Below, one piece after another: positions 42,380 to 50,717 of a stretch of DNA of 64,000 nucleotides. Positions within the stretch are counted from its first letter, which is position 1, and each line of letters starts with the position of its first letter. Under the pieces are notes generated by a model. It saw only the letters and a list, made by a program, of their open reading frames with translations, did not search any database and was not told where the DNA came from. Both the position numbers and the translations under genes were made by a program. The stretch comes from Ensifer adhaerens. Lineage in GTDB: Bacteria; Pseudomonadota; Alphaproteobacteria; Rhizobiales; Rhizobiaceae. The stretch lies in NCBI RefSeq assembly GCF_002007205.1, contig NZ_LAZS01000005.1:310001-374000 (forward strand). Direction: 5' to 3'.

Positions 42380-43336
42380 GTGAAGGAAAAGTCGAGGTTT
42401 CTGCCAGCCATGCTGGCTGCCATGCTGGCCGCATCCGTGGCGCTGCCTGCCACTGCCGCCGATCTGGTGATCGCCATGCCGAACTGGCCGTCGGGCCAGG
42501 CGACGGCCAATATCCTGAAAGTGGGCATCGCCAAGAAGTTCGGGCTCGATGCCGAGGTCAAGGAGCTCGGCACGCTCAATGCCTTCGTCGGTTTCGAGGC
42601 GGGCACGGTCGATATCCAGCCGGAAGTCTGGCGGCCGAACTTCGAGGACGTCGTGCGCAAATACGTCACCGAAAAGAAGGTCGGCCAGCTGACCGAACGC
42701 AGCGTGCCGGCCTGGCAGGGGCTTTGCGCCACGCCGGAAGCGGCCAAGACGATCAAGTCGGCCGCCGACCTCAGCGATCCCGAAAAGACGAAGGTTCTCG
42801 ACACCGACGGTGACGGCAAGGGCGAGATGTGGATCGGCGCCGCCACCTGGCTTTCGACCGGCATCGAGCGGGCGCGGGCAGCCGGCTACGGCTATGACAA
42901 GACACTGACGCTGTTCGAGGCGGAAGAGGAGGTGGCGATGGCGGCAGTCGATGCGGCGGTCGCGACCGAGCGGCCGATGGTATTCTACTGCTACGCGCCG
43001 CATCACGTGTTCGAGCTGCACCCGATCGCACGGCTCGAAGAGCCGCCGCACGATGCCGCCACGTGGAAGATCGTGCCGCCGAACGATCCGCTTTGGGTTT
43101 CGAAATCCAGCGCCTCGACGGCCTGGGAGGCGGGGCATTTCCAGATCGCCTATGCCACCGCCTTCGGCAAGAAACACCCTGATGTCGCGAAGTTCCTGGA
43201 GAAGGTGGATTTCTCGCCGGAGGAAGTGACGAAGATGAGCTACGCGCTGGAGGTCGAGCGGCAGGCGCCGGCCGACTACGCGAAGAAATGGGCCGAAGAC
43301 AATGCGGCGCGCATCGACGGGTGGGCCAAGCCATGA
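42380..43336 (+). CDS. Glycine betaine/choline-type ABC transporter substrate-binding protein
   Basis: The GTG at 42380, after GGAGGGG, begins M-K-E-K-S-R-F-L-P-A and a signal peptide ending L-P-A-T-A-A. The 318-residue protein is an OpuAC-like binding protein: V-I-A-M-P-N-W-P-S-G-Q-A-T-A, then G-T-V-D-I-Q-P-E-V-W-R-P-N-F, and M-V-F-Y-C-Y-A-P-H-H-V-F. The W/Y residues supply the aromatic cage used for quaternary amines. Permease and ATPase genes are not adjacent, so it is an orphan or serves a transporter elsewhere. Its stop overlaps the next gene's start (ATGA). Confidence 0.88.
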   Translation: MKEKSRFLPAMLAAMLAASVALPATAADLVIAMPNWPSGQATANILKVGIAKKFGLDAEVKELGTLNAFVGFEAGTVDIQPEVWRPNFEDVVRKYVTEKKVGQLTERSVPAWQGLCATPEAAKTIKSAADLSDPEKTKVLDTDGDGKGEMWIGAATWLSTGIERARAAGYGYDKTLTLFEAEEEVAMAAVDAAVATERPMVFYCYAPHHVFELHPIARLEEPPHDAATWKIVPPNDPLWVSKSSASTAWEAGHFQIAYATAFGKKHPDVAKFLEKVDFSPEEVTKMSYALEVERQAPADYAKKWAEDNAARIDGWAKP

Positions 43337-44040
43337 CCGGAACCTCTGACGACAATCGCCTTGCCGGCAAGGGCCGGCCCCTGTGGACGCGGCGCAGGCT
43401 CGGCATCGCCGCCCTTGCCGCCGCCCTTACCTTCGGGCCGCTCGCCGCATGGGCGCAGACGCAGATCTATGACGCCCGCACCAAGAAATGGGTGAACTAC
43501 GACAAGAAGAAAGCGCGGCAGTATTTCGCCCGCAACAATCAGCCGCCGGAAGCCTTCCGCCGCCAGGTGGTGCCGTTCCGCACGGCGGAAAAGCCGGGCA
43601 CGATCATCATCGACGGCAACCAGCACTTCCTCTACCTCGTGCAGCCCGGTGGCCAGGCGATCCGCTACGGCATCGGCGTCGGCCGCGAAGGCTTCGGCTG
43701 GGCCGGCATCGTGCGCGTCGGGCGCACGGCCGAGTGGCCGACCTGGACGCCGCCCGCCGAAATGGTGGCGCGCGACCCGAACGCGGCGAAATGGGCTGCC
43801 GGCATGCCCGGCGGGCCGGACAACCCGCTCGGTGCCCGCGCGCTCTATCTCTATGAGGGCGACCAGGACACGATCTACCGCATTCACGGCACGGTCGAGC
43901 CCTGGACCATCGGCCTCGACGTCTCCTCCGGCTGCATCCGCATGAACAACGACGACGTCATCGACCTGCATTCGCGCATCGAGATCGGCGCCAAGGTGAT
44001 CGTGCTGATGCAGGGCGCGGCGCTCTACAAGGGCGTGTGA
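43333..44040 (+). CDS. L,D-transpeptidase (YkuD)
   Basis: The ATG at 43333 overlaps the upstream stop by four bases. The 235-residue protein has a signal peptide (R-R-R-L-G-I-A-A-L-A-A-A-L, cleavage near A-W-A-Q) and a YkuD domain with I-H-G-T and the catalytic S-S-G-C-I-R-M-N-N-D-D-V-I-D-L motif (Cys nucleophile). Such enzymes make 3-3 peptidoglycan crosslinks or attach lipoproteins. The translational overlap with a betaine-type binding protein is unusual. Confidence 0.92.
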   Translation: MTGTSDDNRLAGKGRPLWTRRRLGIAALAAALTFGPLAAWAQTQIYDARTKKWVNYDKKKARQYFARNNQPPEAFRRQVVPFRTAEKPGTIIIDGNQHFLYLVQPGGQAIRYGIGVGREGFGWAGIVRVGRTAEWPTWTPPAEMVARDPNAAKWAAGMPGGPDNPLGARALYLYEGDQDTIYRIHGTVEPWTIGLDVSSGCIRMNNDDVIDLHSRIEIGAKVIVLMQGAALYKGV

Positions 44041-44208
44041 GACAGCAGAGGCAAGGCGGGCAGCCCGCGAGGGCGGCGCGTCGGCGCAGGCACCTTGCGG
44101 GCGCCAGGAAAGAACCGATCGGCAGGGGACACGCGTGGCCGATCGCGCGACGGAACAGGGACAGAAGATCCGAGGGGAGGATACGTGGTGAACGAGGGGA
44201 TATCGCGC

Positions 44209-44505
44209 ATGAAGGGCCTTGTTCTGGCGCTTGCGGCACTGGCCGCAGTGAGCGGATGCCAGTCGCAGCCCAAGCCCGAGGACATGGCCCGCACCAGCCT
44301 GCAGACGGCGCCGGCCGACCTGCAGCTTCTGTGCGCCCATGCCGCCGCCGGTGCTGCCCAGGTCGACAGTTCCAAGGTGCTGCCAACCAGTTCACGGGCG
44401 CTTGACGCTGCCAACTACAGCGTCGATCTCGACGCCGCCGGCCGCAAGTTCACCTGCATCGTGGATACGGCCGGCAGCGTGAAATCGGTGACGCCGGCCG
44501 GTTGA
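44209..44505 (+). CDS. Small lipoprotein
   Basis: ATG 44209 follows GAGGGG and starts M-K-G-L-V-L-A-L-A-A-L-A-A-V-S-G-C, a lipobox with Cys17. The mature 82 residues include T-A-P-A-D-L-Q-L-L-C-A-H-A-A-A-G-A-A and F-T-C-I-V-D-T-A-G-S, giving two further Cys that may pair. No family was recognised. It lies about 170 bases after the L,D-transpeptidase and could be involved in envelope function. Confidence 0.75.
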   Translation: MKGLVLALAALAAVSGCQSQPKPEDMARTSLQTAPADLQLLCAHAAAGAAQVDSSKVLPTSSRALDAANYSVDLDAAGRKFTCIVDTAGSVKSVTPAG

Positions 44506-44564
44506 AATTCTTAAACGAAATCACGCGCGACGGCGCTGCGCTCCATGGACGGGCGCCGTTTAGA

Positions 44565-44750
44565 TTACGCGAAGGTTGTGGCGCATCGGTGCAGGGTACA
44601 CTCGGCCGGCAGACCGGCGGCAACGGCAATCGCCGCACTGCTCATCAGCATCTCGCGCCGCGTCAGGTTCTTGCCTCGATAAGCGCCAGCGGGTTCGCCG
44701 CCGCTTGTGTTTGCATGGGCGTTACTCGCTTGCAGTTCAGGCATGCGCAC
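44565..44750 (-). pseudogene. Tat signal-peptide stump (5' end of a lost exported enzyme)
   Basis: The 61-codon frame from MRMPELQASNAHANTS has a polar lead, then N-L-T-R-R-E-M-L-M-S-S-A-A-I-A-V-A-A-G-L-P-A, an excellent twin-arginine signal (R-R plus hydrophobic stretch). After that it ends in 12 residues, C-T-L-H-R-C-A-T-T-F-A-stop. Tat substrates are folded enzymes, and a 61-residue body-less substrate is improbable, so this is read as the remnant 5' end of a deleted gene. A genuine miniature Tat protein is not excluded. Confidence 0.55.
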
Positions 44751-45084
44751 CCCCTGGAAAAACCATCCGGCCGGTCGGCGGATATTTATTCGATAATTCT
44801 AATATCTGCACCTTGCGGTAGCGCCGTCAAATTAACTTTGTCGTGTTGACGGGGGCGGAACGCCCAATGGCGGGGCGGCCTATCGCCGGCTGTACTGCGC
44901 GAAAATCCACGCATCGTCGCCGATGATTTTGCACAGAATTGTCGTTGTGCAGTGCAAATTAATATTATTGCATTGCAAATAACGGCCTGCCCGGTTGTTC
45001 CGGGGAAATAGTATATTTCCCGATTTCCCTTCCAAGTTCAGGGAATCTGTGCTCTCATAGGTTTAGTTGGAAGGAGGAAATGCC
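44751..45084. other. AT-rich regulatory region upstream of the 32-residue gene
   Basis: From 44930 to 45060 the sequence is unusually AT-rich and contains AATTAATATTATTGCATTGC and GCAAATAACGG. It includes the direct repeats GTGCAGTGCAAATTA and TTGCATTGCAAATAA. This may hold the promoter of the small gene at 45085. Confidence 0.4.
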
Positions 45085-45183
45085 ATGCTCTCATTCTTCG
45101 AGCATTTTGCACTTTTCGACGCCCTGATCGTTGCGGCGATCTGCACGCTTCTGATTTTGAGTTACTTCAGCCGCGAGGCCTGA
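45085..45183 (+). CDS. Thirty-two-residue single-helix membrane protein
   Basis: ATG 45085 follows GGAAGGAGG at a spacing of 7, an almost consensus ribosome site. The peptide begins M-L-S-F-F-E-H-F-A-L-F-D, has one helix A-L-I-V-A-A-I-C-T-L-L-I-L-S and ends Y-F-S-R-E-A. The strong site upstream of an otherwise clean helix argues for real expression. Function is unknown. Confidence 0.7.
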   Translation: MLSFFEHFALFDALIVAAICTLLILSYFSREA

Positions 45184-45253
45184 GGCGGCGCAAGGGTTGC
45201 GGGATCCTTTCCGATCGCAAGGATCGGCTGCCTGCGCCTGGGCGCGACACGCT

Positions 45254-45853
45254 TCAACCGGCATGGATTGCGGTCACGTGCAGCCAGCGCGTCGGCTCGC
45301 CGTCATAGCCACCGCCATCGGCCTCGCTGATCTCGACGTTTGACCAGCCCGCCTTTTCGAAGCAGTCGCGCAGCCACGCCGCTGATGGATAGTTGAAGTA
45401 GCGGCCGAAGCGGTCGTGGCCCTCCGAACTTCCGGCCTTGAAGCTCGCCTGAACGAAACCGCCTGGCCTCAGCGCCTGGCGAATGCGGGTGAGCACATCG
45501 GCCAGTTCCGCCCGTGGGACATGCAGAAGCGAGGCCTCGGCCCAGATGCCGTCGAAACGCGCCTGCCAGTCGATTTCCTGGAACCTGACGACTTCCACCT
45601 TGCGGCCGACCCGCGCTTCCGCCTCGCGCGCCAGTTCCGCCGAGCCGTCGCAAGCGGTGACGTCGAGCCCATGCTCCAGAAGGATGAGGCTGTCATGGCC
45701 GCCGCCGCAGCCGAGATCAAGCACGGCGGCGCCCGGGGGCAACCGGTCGATGAAGGCGGCGAGGCGCTCGGTCGGCGGCTTGCGTTCACGCCCGGCATAG
45801 GTGGCGGCGTTGTCGCGATAAAAGGCGAGCGTCTCGTCGTGTGGATTTGGCAT
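45254..45853 (-). CDS. Class I SAM-dependent methyltransferase
   Basis: ATG 45853 (MPNPHDETLAFYRDNAAT) follows GAGGAGC and gives 199 residues. The motif I is V-L-D-L-G-C-G-G-G-H-D-S, motif II C-D-G-S-A-E-L, and later D-G-I-W-A-E-A-S-L-L-H-V-P. The family is TehB/UbiE-like, acting on small molecules. It lies near an arginase-fold gene on the same strand but about 190 bases apart and separated by a RIME-like palindrome. Confidence 0.87.
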   Translation of the reverse strand: MPNPHDETLAFYRDNAATYAGRERKPPTERLAAFIDRLPPGAAVLDLGCGGGHDSLILLEHGLDVTACDGSAELAREAEARVGRKVEVVRFQEIDWQARFDGIWAEASLLHVPRAELADVLTRIRQALRPGGFVQASFKAGSSEGHDRFGRYFNYPSAAWLRDCFEKAGWSNVEISEADGGGYDGEPTRWLHVTAIHAG

Positions 45854-45967
45854 GAATGCTCCTCGGTGGCCGGTGCTGGGCGCGGCGCGGGCGGGAGAGG
45901 CAAGTGCGCTACCGCGTGTCTCCTCCAATCGTGGCCGAGCAAAGGAAAAACATGCAGGAATTCATAG

Positions 45968-46012
45968 TGCTACAGCTTTTTTTGCGCGGCTGACAAGGCG
46001 CGCGGCGCTGCA
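45968..46012. repeat. Degenerate RIME-like palindrome
   Basis: GTGCTACAGCTTTTTTTGCGCG and GGCGCGCGGCGCTGCAGG retain the CTACAGC…GCGCTG arms of the second RIME-type palindrome. The interior has diverged. Confidence 0.5.
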
Positions 46013-46044
46013 GGCAGGGGCCGGGGCAGGCGGCTCCGCATCGG

Positions 46045-46917
46045 TTACGTCTCCCCGCCGATCAGCGGCAGTGCGCGCAGCATGTTGCGAATGGCGATCG
46101 CGTCCCAGGGCAGGTGTTCGGTGATGCCGAGCCCGACGACTTCGGCTTCCGCGGCAACGTCATTCAACAGGCGCACGACCTCGGCGATCGTCATGCGGCC
46201 CTGCGGGATGCCGGCGAAAGCGCCGGGTGCTGCGTCCGGCCGCGAGAAATAGAGCGAGCGAAGCCCGGCGGGATCGATGACATCGAGGTCGAAGTGAATG
46301 GCGACGTGCCGTGCGCCGGTCGAACGCAGCCAGTCGATGACCGGCTTGCTGGTTTCGATGAGTTCGGACGGCGTCGCGAGATTGAGCCCCAGGCGGTCGA
46401 CGGTGGCGCGCTCGGCCGGCGACATGTCGTAGAGGCCGGCATACATCACCCTTTCCGGCCTGATCGGCCTTGCCACCCGCCCGGTAAAATCCGCGTCGCC
46501 TTCGCCCATCAGTTGGGCGAGAACCATGGTATGCGCATGGGTGCTCTCACCCGGTGTCCTGATATCCGGATGGGCGTCGACCCAGAGCACCGCAAGATCG
46601 CCCTCATAGCGCTCGTTCAGATAGGCAAAGGGGGCAAGATCGACGGCGCAGTCGCCGCCGAGAACGACGACGCTGTCGGGCGCTTCCTCCTTCAGGATCG
46701 CTTGCGCCGCGTCGAGCTGGCGCAGAAGGGCGCTGCGGGCGACGATGCCGTCTTCGAGGGGAAGTGCCGTGCCGTCCGGTTCCGGCACCTCGACGGTTGC
46801 GACCGGCCCGGATGCGGCCGGCGCCAGAAAGGCGAGCAGTTGCGCGCCGAAGTGATAGGCTTCCAGCGTTCCGCCCTGCCATTGCGGGATCTGCAGACGC
46901 AGCGTTTTTCCGCTCAC
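46045..46917 (-). CDS. Arginase/agmatinase-fold protein with altered metal ligand, GTG start
   Basis: A GTG at 46917, after AGGAGGG, starts M-S-G-K-T-L-R-L-Q and gives 290 residues. Ureohydrolase motifs are V-V-L-G-G-D-C-A-V-D, W-V-D-A-H-P-D-I-R and H-F-D-L-D-V-I-D-P. The first motif in true arginases reads G-G-D-H, supplying a manganese ligand; here Cys replaces His. Members with such a change may use a different metal or a different guanidino substrate, or may be catalytically altered. No other urea-cycle genes are adjacent. Confidence 0.86.
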   Translation of the reverse strand: MSGKTLRLQIPQWQGGTLEAYHFGAQLLAFLAPAASGPVATVEVPEPDGTALPLEDGIVARSALLRQLDAAQAILKEEAPDSVVVLGGDCAVDLAPFAYLNERYEGDLAVLWVDAHPDIRTPGESTHAHTMVLAQLMGEGDADFTGRVARPIRPERVMYAGLYDMSPAERATVDRLGLNLATPSELIETSKPVIDWLRSTGARHVAIHFDLDVIDPAGLRSLYFSRPDAAPGAFAGIPQGRMTIAEVVRLLNDVAAEAEVVGLGITEHLPWDAIAIRNMLRALPLIGGET

Positions 46918-47078
46918 CGTTCCCTCCTGCCGACGTTCTCCTGCCGAGTTTGGCGACAGACTAGACGAAGATGACGACCGGCGGAGAAAAATATCGCGGG
47001 CTGCCAGAGAGCGGGCTGATCGACAGGCCGGACGCTTCCGGATAAGGGTGTTAAATCTGACCTGAACCGGAATCTCCG

Positions 47079-47741
47079 ATGGCCGAACTCCCCGTCCTGC
47101 TGACCTTCGTTGCGGCTCTCTTCGTTCTCGAAATCACCCCCGGTCCGGACATGATGCTGGTTCTCGCCCGCGGGATCGGCCAGGGGCGCCGGGTGGCGCT
47201 GCTGACCGTCGTCGGCATGGTGTTTTTCGCAGGCCTGGTGCAGGTGGGCCTGCTGGTTCTCGGCGTCGCCTCGCTGCTGAGGGCCTATCCCGCCGGGCTG
47301 ATGCTGCTGCAATGGGTGGGGGCGGCCTATATGCTCTATCTCGGCGCGCGCATGGTCTGGTCGAGCTTCGGCGCCGGTGCCGCGAAGAAGGGGCTGGCGG
47401 CGACCAAGGTTTCCGACTGGCGCGCGGTTCGCGAGGGAACGATCAACAGCCTGACGAACCCGAAGTCGCTGCTCTTCATGTTCGCCTTCCTGCCGCAGTT
47501 CGTCGACCCGGCTGCCGGCCCCGTGTGGCTGCAACTTGCCGTGCTCGGCACCGTGCAGAAGCTTGCCGGCATCCTCTCGCTCGGTTCGGTAGCGCTCGCC
47601 TCAGGCACGGTCGGGCAGGCGCTCTACCGATTTCCGCGGCTGCTCGCCTGGCAGCAGCGCTTCACCGGCGCCATCATGCTTGCGCTCGGTTTCCGGCTCC
47701 TGTTCTCAGGTCACGCGAGCGCGCCGGCGGTCAGGCCATAA
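47079..47741 (+). CDS. LysE/RhtB family exporter
   Basis: The 220-residue protein begins M-A-E-L-P-V-L-L-T-F and has six probable helices. It contains the family motif T-P-G-P-D-M-M-L-V-L-A-R-G-I-G-Q-G-R-R and N-S-L-T-N-P-K-S-L-L-F-M-F-A-F-L-P-Q-F. It exports amino acids or related small molecules. It lies divergent from the arginase-fold gene; the pairing could mean export of the substrate or product of that enzyme, but this is inference. Confidence 0.9.
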   Translation: MAELPVLLTFVAALFVLEITPGPDMMLVLARGIGQGRRVALLTVVGMVFFAGLVQVGLLVLGVASLLRAYPAGLMLLQWVGAAYMLYLGARMVWSSFGAGAAKKGLAATKVSDWRAVREGTINSLTNPKSLLFMFAFLPQFVDPAAGPVWLQLAVLGTVQKLAGILSLGSVALASGTVGQALYRFPRLLAWQQRFTGAIMLALGFRLLFSGHASAPAVRP

Positions 47742-47853
47742 AGCGCTCCTCGCCCCGCCAATGGCGAGGACCGCGCATTGCCTGCCCAACGGGCAGAGCG
47801 TGCGCGGCTAAGGGCCGGGCTCTGCCTCGTCGTGTTGTGGCCGGGTTAACGTC

Positions 47854-48303
47854 TTACTTGGAGGCCTGGGTGGCGCCCAGCACGTAGCCTCCGTCCCAGT
47901 GCCAGATCTGCTTGTCGTCGACCGTGACCTTCACGATCGCCTGGAAACCGGAAAGCGTGCCGCTGCCGGCATGGAAGGCACAGGTTCCAAGCGGCGGGCT
48001 GGCCGTGTCGTAGACGACGCAGTATCCGACGGCCGAGTCGCCGTTGCCGACGGCAATGACCGCGGTGCTGCTGGAGAACAGCGGATTGGCGACCACAGGC
48101 CCATAATAGAGGATCTTGGTGCCAGCCGGGATCGCCTCGAGGTTCGATTCCGTGATGGTGCAGAAGCTCGGCGTTTCGCCGGTGAACTGGCTGCACTCCT
48201 TGGCTATCTTGAGGGGTTGCGTTGCGGGTGCTGCGGGTGCCGCAAACGCCGATGATGCCAGCGCCAGGGTGGCGCCAGCCGACAGGATAAACAGTCTGCT
48301 CAT
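47854..48303 (-). CDS. Exported beta-rich protein of unknown function
   Basis: The 149-residue protein has a signal peptide (MSRLFILSAGATLALASSAF with cleavage after A-F-A). The mature part is strand-rich with four Cys at E-C-S, F-C-T, Y-C-V-V and T-C-A-F, and segments L-Y-Y-G-P-V-V and H-W-D-G-G-Y-V-L. The pattern is like small barrel proteins of the allene-oxide-cyclase/dirigent type, but identity is uncertain. Functional partners are not evident. Confidence 0.72.
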   Translation of the reverse strand: MSRLFILSAGATLALASSAFAAPAAPATQPLKIAKECSQFTGETPSFCTITESNLEAIPAGTKILYYGPVVANPLFSSSTAVIAVGNGDSAVGYCVVYDTASPPLGTCAFHAGSGTLSGFQAIVKVTVDDKQIWHWDGGYVLGATQASK

Positions 48304-48487
48304 GGCCTAGTCCCTCCGGTCGAATTGACGGCCGAATATTACTCCTCGCCCCAACTGCCCGCAATTTGCCCCTTTGGATCATAGGCGGGCTGAGGGATCC
48401 CATGGGAGCCAACCGATCCTGCAAGCACCGCTTTGCGAAATGGAAGGGCGGCGGGGACAGCGTGGAAGTGCTGCGGCCGGTCTGTTC
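48304..48487. other. Gene-free promoter region of the exported-protein gene
   Basis: The promoter of the minus-strand exported protein must lie here. Nothing else recognised. Confidence 0.4.
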
Positions 48488-48592
48488 TAGAGCATCCTGC
48501 CTTCAAGTGGAATCACTTGCGGGCGGGAAGATGCTCTAGAATCAAAGTGCTAGAGCGTCCTTTGTGCGTTCGTATGAACGCACGGCGCTCTA
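48488..48592. repeat. Complete RIME element
   Basis: Palindrome one is CTAGAGCATC…GATGCTCTAG (48488-48539); palindrome two is AGAGCGTCC…GGCGCTCT (48554-48592). Total about 105 bases, matching the roughly 100-bp RIME of rhizobia. It lies in the interval between the exported-protein gene and the minus-strand sulfatase. Confidence 0.88.
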
Positions 48593-48703
48593 AAACCCGC
48601 GCATGGTGCGATGTCAGGCCGACCGCGCACTCCCGTCGGCGCCAATGAAACGCCGTCCCGCAGGTGCTGCCCTGCGAGACGGAAGCGGCAAGGGGCATCA
48701 TGC

Positions 48704-50338
48704 CTATTGCTTGCCGCCGGTCGAAAGCTTGTCCATGACCTCGTCGAGGTTGAAGCTCGCCGGCTTCTGGCGGATCGGGAACTCCTCAAAGCTCTTGAGC
48801 CATTGCGCGACGATCGCCTGCGAGGGAACGACGACGAAGGCCCGGTCGAAGAACCACTTTTCATATTCGATCGATTCATCGCCGCGCTCGAACGGGTCGG
48901 CGCGCAGGTTGAAGAGTTTCGGCGCGCGCAGCGTCGTGAAGGCGTCGCGCCAGACGCCGATGCCGGTGCTTTCCTGCGCCTTGAACACGACCTTCCAATC
49001 CTGGAAGCGCACCGCGACCAGCTCGCCATCGTCGTTCCAGTAGAGGAACTCGCGGCGTGGCGCGTCCTTCACCTCGCCGCGGAAGAAGGGCATGAGATTG
49101 TAGCCGTCGAGATGCACCTTGAAGGTCTTGGTGCCCGCCTGATACCCGGCCTTGCACTTGGCGACGATGTCGGGCTCGCCAGCTGCCGCGCAGAAGGTCG
49201 GGATCAGGTCGTAGTGCGAGAACATGTCGTTGTAGACGGTGTTCGGCTTGATGACGCCCGGCCAGCGGATGCAGGTCGGTACCCGATAGCCGCCTTCCCA
49301 GTTGGTGGCCTTTTCGCCGCGGAACGGTGTGTTGCCGCCATCCGGCCAGGTCATCACCTCGGCGCCGTTGTCGGTGGTGTAGATGACGATGGTGTTTTCG
49401 ACGAGGCCGAGATCGTCGAGCTTCTTCAGGAGATCGCCGACCATGCCGTCATGTTCCACCATGCCGTCGGCATAGACGCCCTTGCCGGTCTTTCCCTCCG
49501 ATTCCGCCTTCAGGTGGGTGTTGACGTGCATGCGGGTGGAGTTGAAGTAGCAGAACCAGGGCTTCTGGGCGTTGTGCTGGCGGTCGATGAAATCGAGCGC
49601 TGCCGCGAGGAACTCGCCATCGACCGTTTCCATGCGCTTCTTCGAAAGCGGGCCGGTGTCTTCCACGCGGCCGTCGGCATAGGAATGGATGACGCCGCGT
49701 GGGCCGAAGCGTTTGCGGAACTCCGGGCTCTTCGGATAGTCGGGGTTTTCCGGCTCCTCCTCGGCATTGAGGTGGTAGAGGTTACCGAAGAACTCGTCGA
49801 AGCCGTGCGCGGTCGGCAGGAATTCGTCCTTGTCGCCGAGGTGGTTCTTGCCGAACTGGCCGGTGGCGTAGCCCTGCGCCTTCAGGAATTCGGCAACGGT
49901 CGGATCTTCCGCCTGCAGGCCGAGATCGGCACCGGGCAGGCCCACCTTGGTCAGGCCGGTGCGGATCGGCGACTGGCCGGTGATGAAGGCGGCGCGTCCG
50001 GCGGTGCAGCTCTGCTCGCCGTACCAGTCGGTAAAGAGCGCCCCCTCGTTGCCGATGCGGTCGATGTTCGGCGTGCGATAGCCCATCATGCCGCGGTGAT
50101 AGATGCTCGGATTGAACCAGCCGATATCGTCGCCCATGATCATCAGGATGTTCGGCTTGCCGCCGGCGCCTGAGGCCGGTGCCGTCGATTGCTGCGCGCG
50201 GACCGCAGGGGCGGAAACGGCAAGCGCTGCGGCGGCGAGCGCACTGCCGCCGAGCAGCAGGTCGCGGCGGCTGACGCTCAAATGCGCTTCGTTTTGAGGA
50301 TCTGTCTGTTCGGGATCGCATACCGGATGCTTGCTCAT
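48704..50338 (-). CDS. Tat-exported sulfatase (formylglycine type) 1
   Basis: ATG 50338 (MSKHPVCDPEQTD) gives 544 residues. A Tat signal S-R-R-D-L-L-L-G-G-S at residues 23-32 precedes A-V-R-A-Q-Q. The catalytic motif is S-C111-T-A-G-R-A-A-F-I-T-G, with Cys111 to be converted to formylglycine; D70-D71 in I-M-G-D-D-I-G bind calcium, and Y-T-T-D-N-G-A-E is the second metal region. It hydrolyses sulfate esters in the periplasm. A close paralogue is at 58854; both share the upstream palindrome GTAACTGTTAC. Confidence 0.92.
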   Translation of the reverse strand: MSKHPVCDPEQTDPQNEAHLSVSRRDLLLGGSALAAAALAVSAPAVRAQQSTAPASGAGGKPNILMIMGDDIGWFNPSIYHRGMMGYRTPNIDRIGNEGALFTDWYGEQSCTAGRAAFITGQSPIRTGLTKVGLPGADLGLQAEDPTVAEFLKAQGYATGQFGKNHLGDKDEFLPTAHGFDEFFGNLYHLNAEEEPENPDYPKSPEFRKRFGPRGVIHSYADGRVEDTGPLSKKRMETVDGEFLAAALDFIDRQHNAQKPWFCYFNSTRMHVNTHLKAESEGKTGKGVYADGMVEHDGMVGDLLKKLDDLGLVENTIVIYTTDNGAEVMTWPDGGNTPFRGEKATNWEGGYRVPTCIRWPGVIKPNTVYNDMFSHYDLIPTFCAAAGEPDIVAKCKAGYQAGTKTFKVHLDGYNLMPFFRGEVKDAPRREFLYWNDDGELVAVRFQDWKVVFKAQESTGIGVWRDAFTTLRAPKLFNLRADPFERGDESIEYEKWFFDRAFVVVPSQAIVAQWLKSFEEFPIRQKPASFNLDEVMDKLSTGGKQ

Positions 50339-50430
50339 GGCACGTCGCTCCATATCGCCAGAGGGTTCGAGACCTTTGTGCCGCTTGGTTCGTGCGATCG
50401 GGATCGTGGCCGAGGGCAATCCATGCGGCA

Positions 50431-50488
50431 CATGAAAGTGCTACAGCAGCCGGTCGCGTCCGCGTCGACGTGCGGCGCTGTCATGAAA
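50431..50488. repeat. Degenerate RIME-like palindrome upstream of sulfatase 1
   Basis: CATGAAAGTGCTACAGCAGC at left and GTGCGGCGCTGTCATGAAAG at right retain CTACAGC/GCGCTGT arms with an extra direct CATGAAAG on both ends. Lies in the promoter region of sulfatase 1. Confidence 0.55.
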
Positions 50489-50540
50489 GACAATCGGTGG
50501 ACGCGCGACTGTGCGCCCGCTTGTGGCAGGCGGCAAGGAT

Positions 50541-50551
50541 GTAACAGTTAC
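50541..50551 (-). promoter_or_regulatory. Shared sulfatase palindrome, copy 1
   Basis: GTAACAGTTAC on the plus strand (GTAACTGTTAC on the transcribed minus strand), 203 bases upstream of the sulfatase 1 start. The same palindrome lies in front of sulfatase 2 at 58755. Confidence 0.6.
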
Positions 50552-50666
50552 GCGAATGGCTTGCTTTGCCGGATGGCGCGTGGCATTCGGCTCGGATTGA
50601 CGTAACGTCAGGTCCTGGACGCAACGTGTGAGGAGCTCGAAAAGCCCGAAAAACGCACGGAATTAG

Positions 50667-50681
50667 GTCAATAATATTGAC
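50667..50681. promoter_or_regulatory. Palindrome upstream of the aminotransferase gene
   Basis: GTCAATA-A-TATTGAC is a perfect 7-bp-arm inverted repeat in an AT-rich island, about 200 bases before ATG 50882. Form and position fit an operator. A RIME element lies between it and the gene. Confidence 0.55.
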
Positions 50682-50717
50682 ATAAATTAGCCGCCGTGGT
50701 CCTGTCGCTTCACCGTC

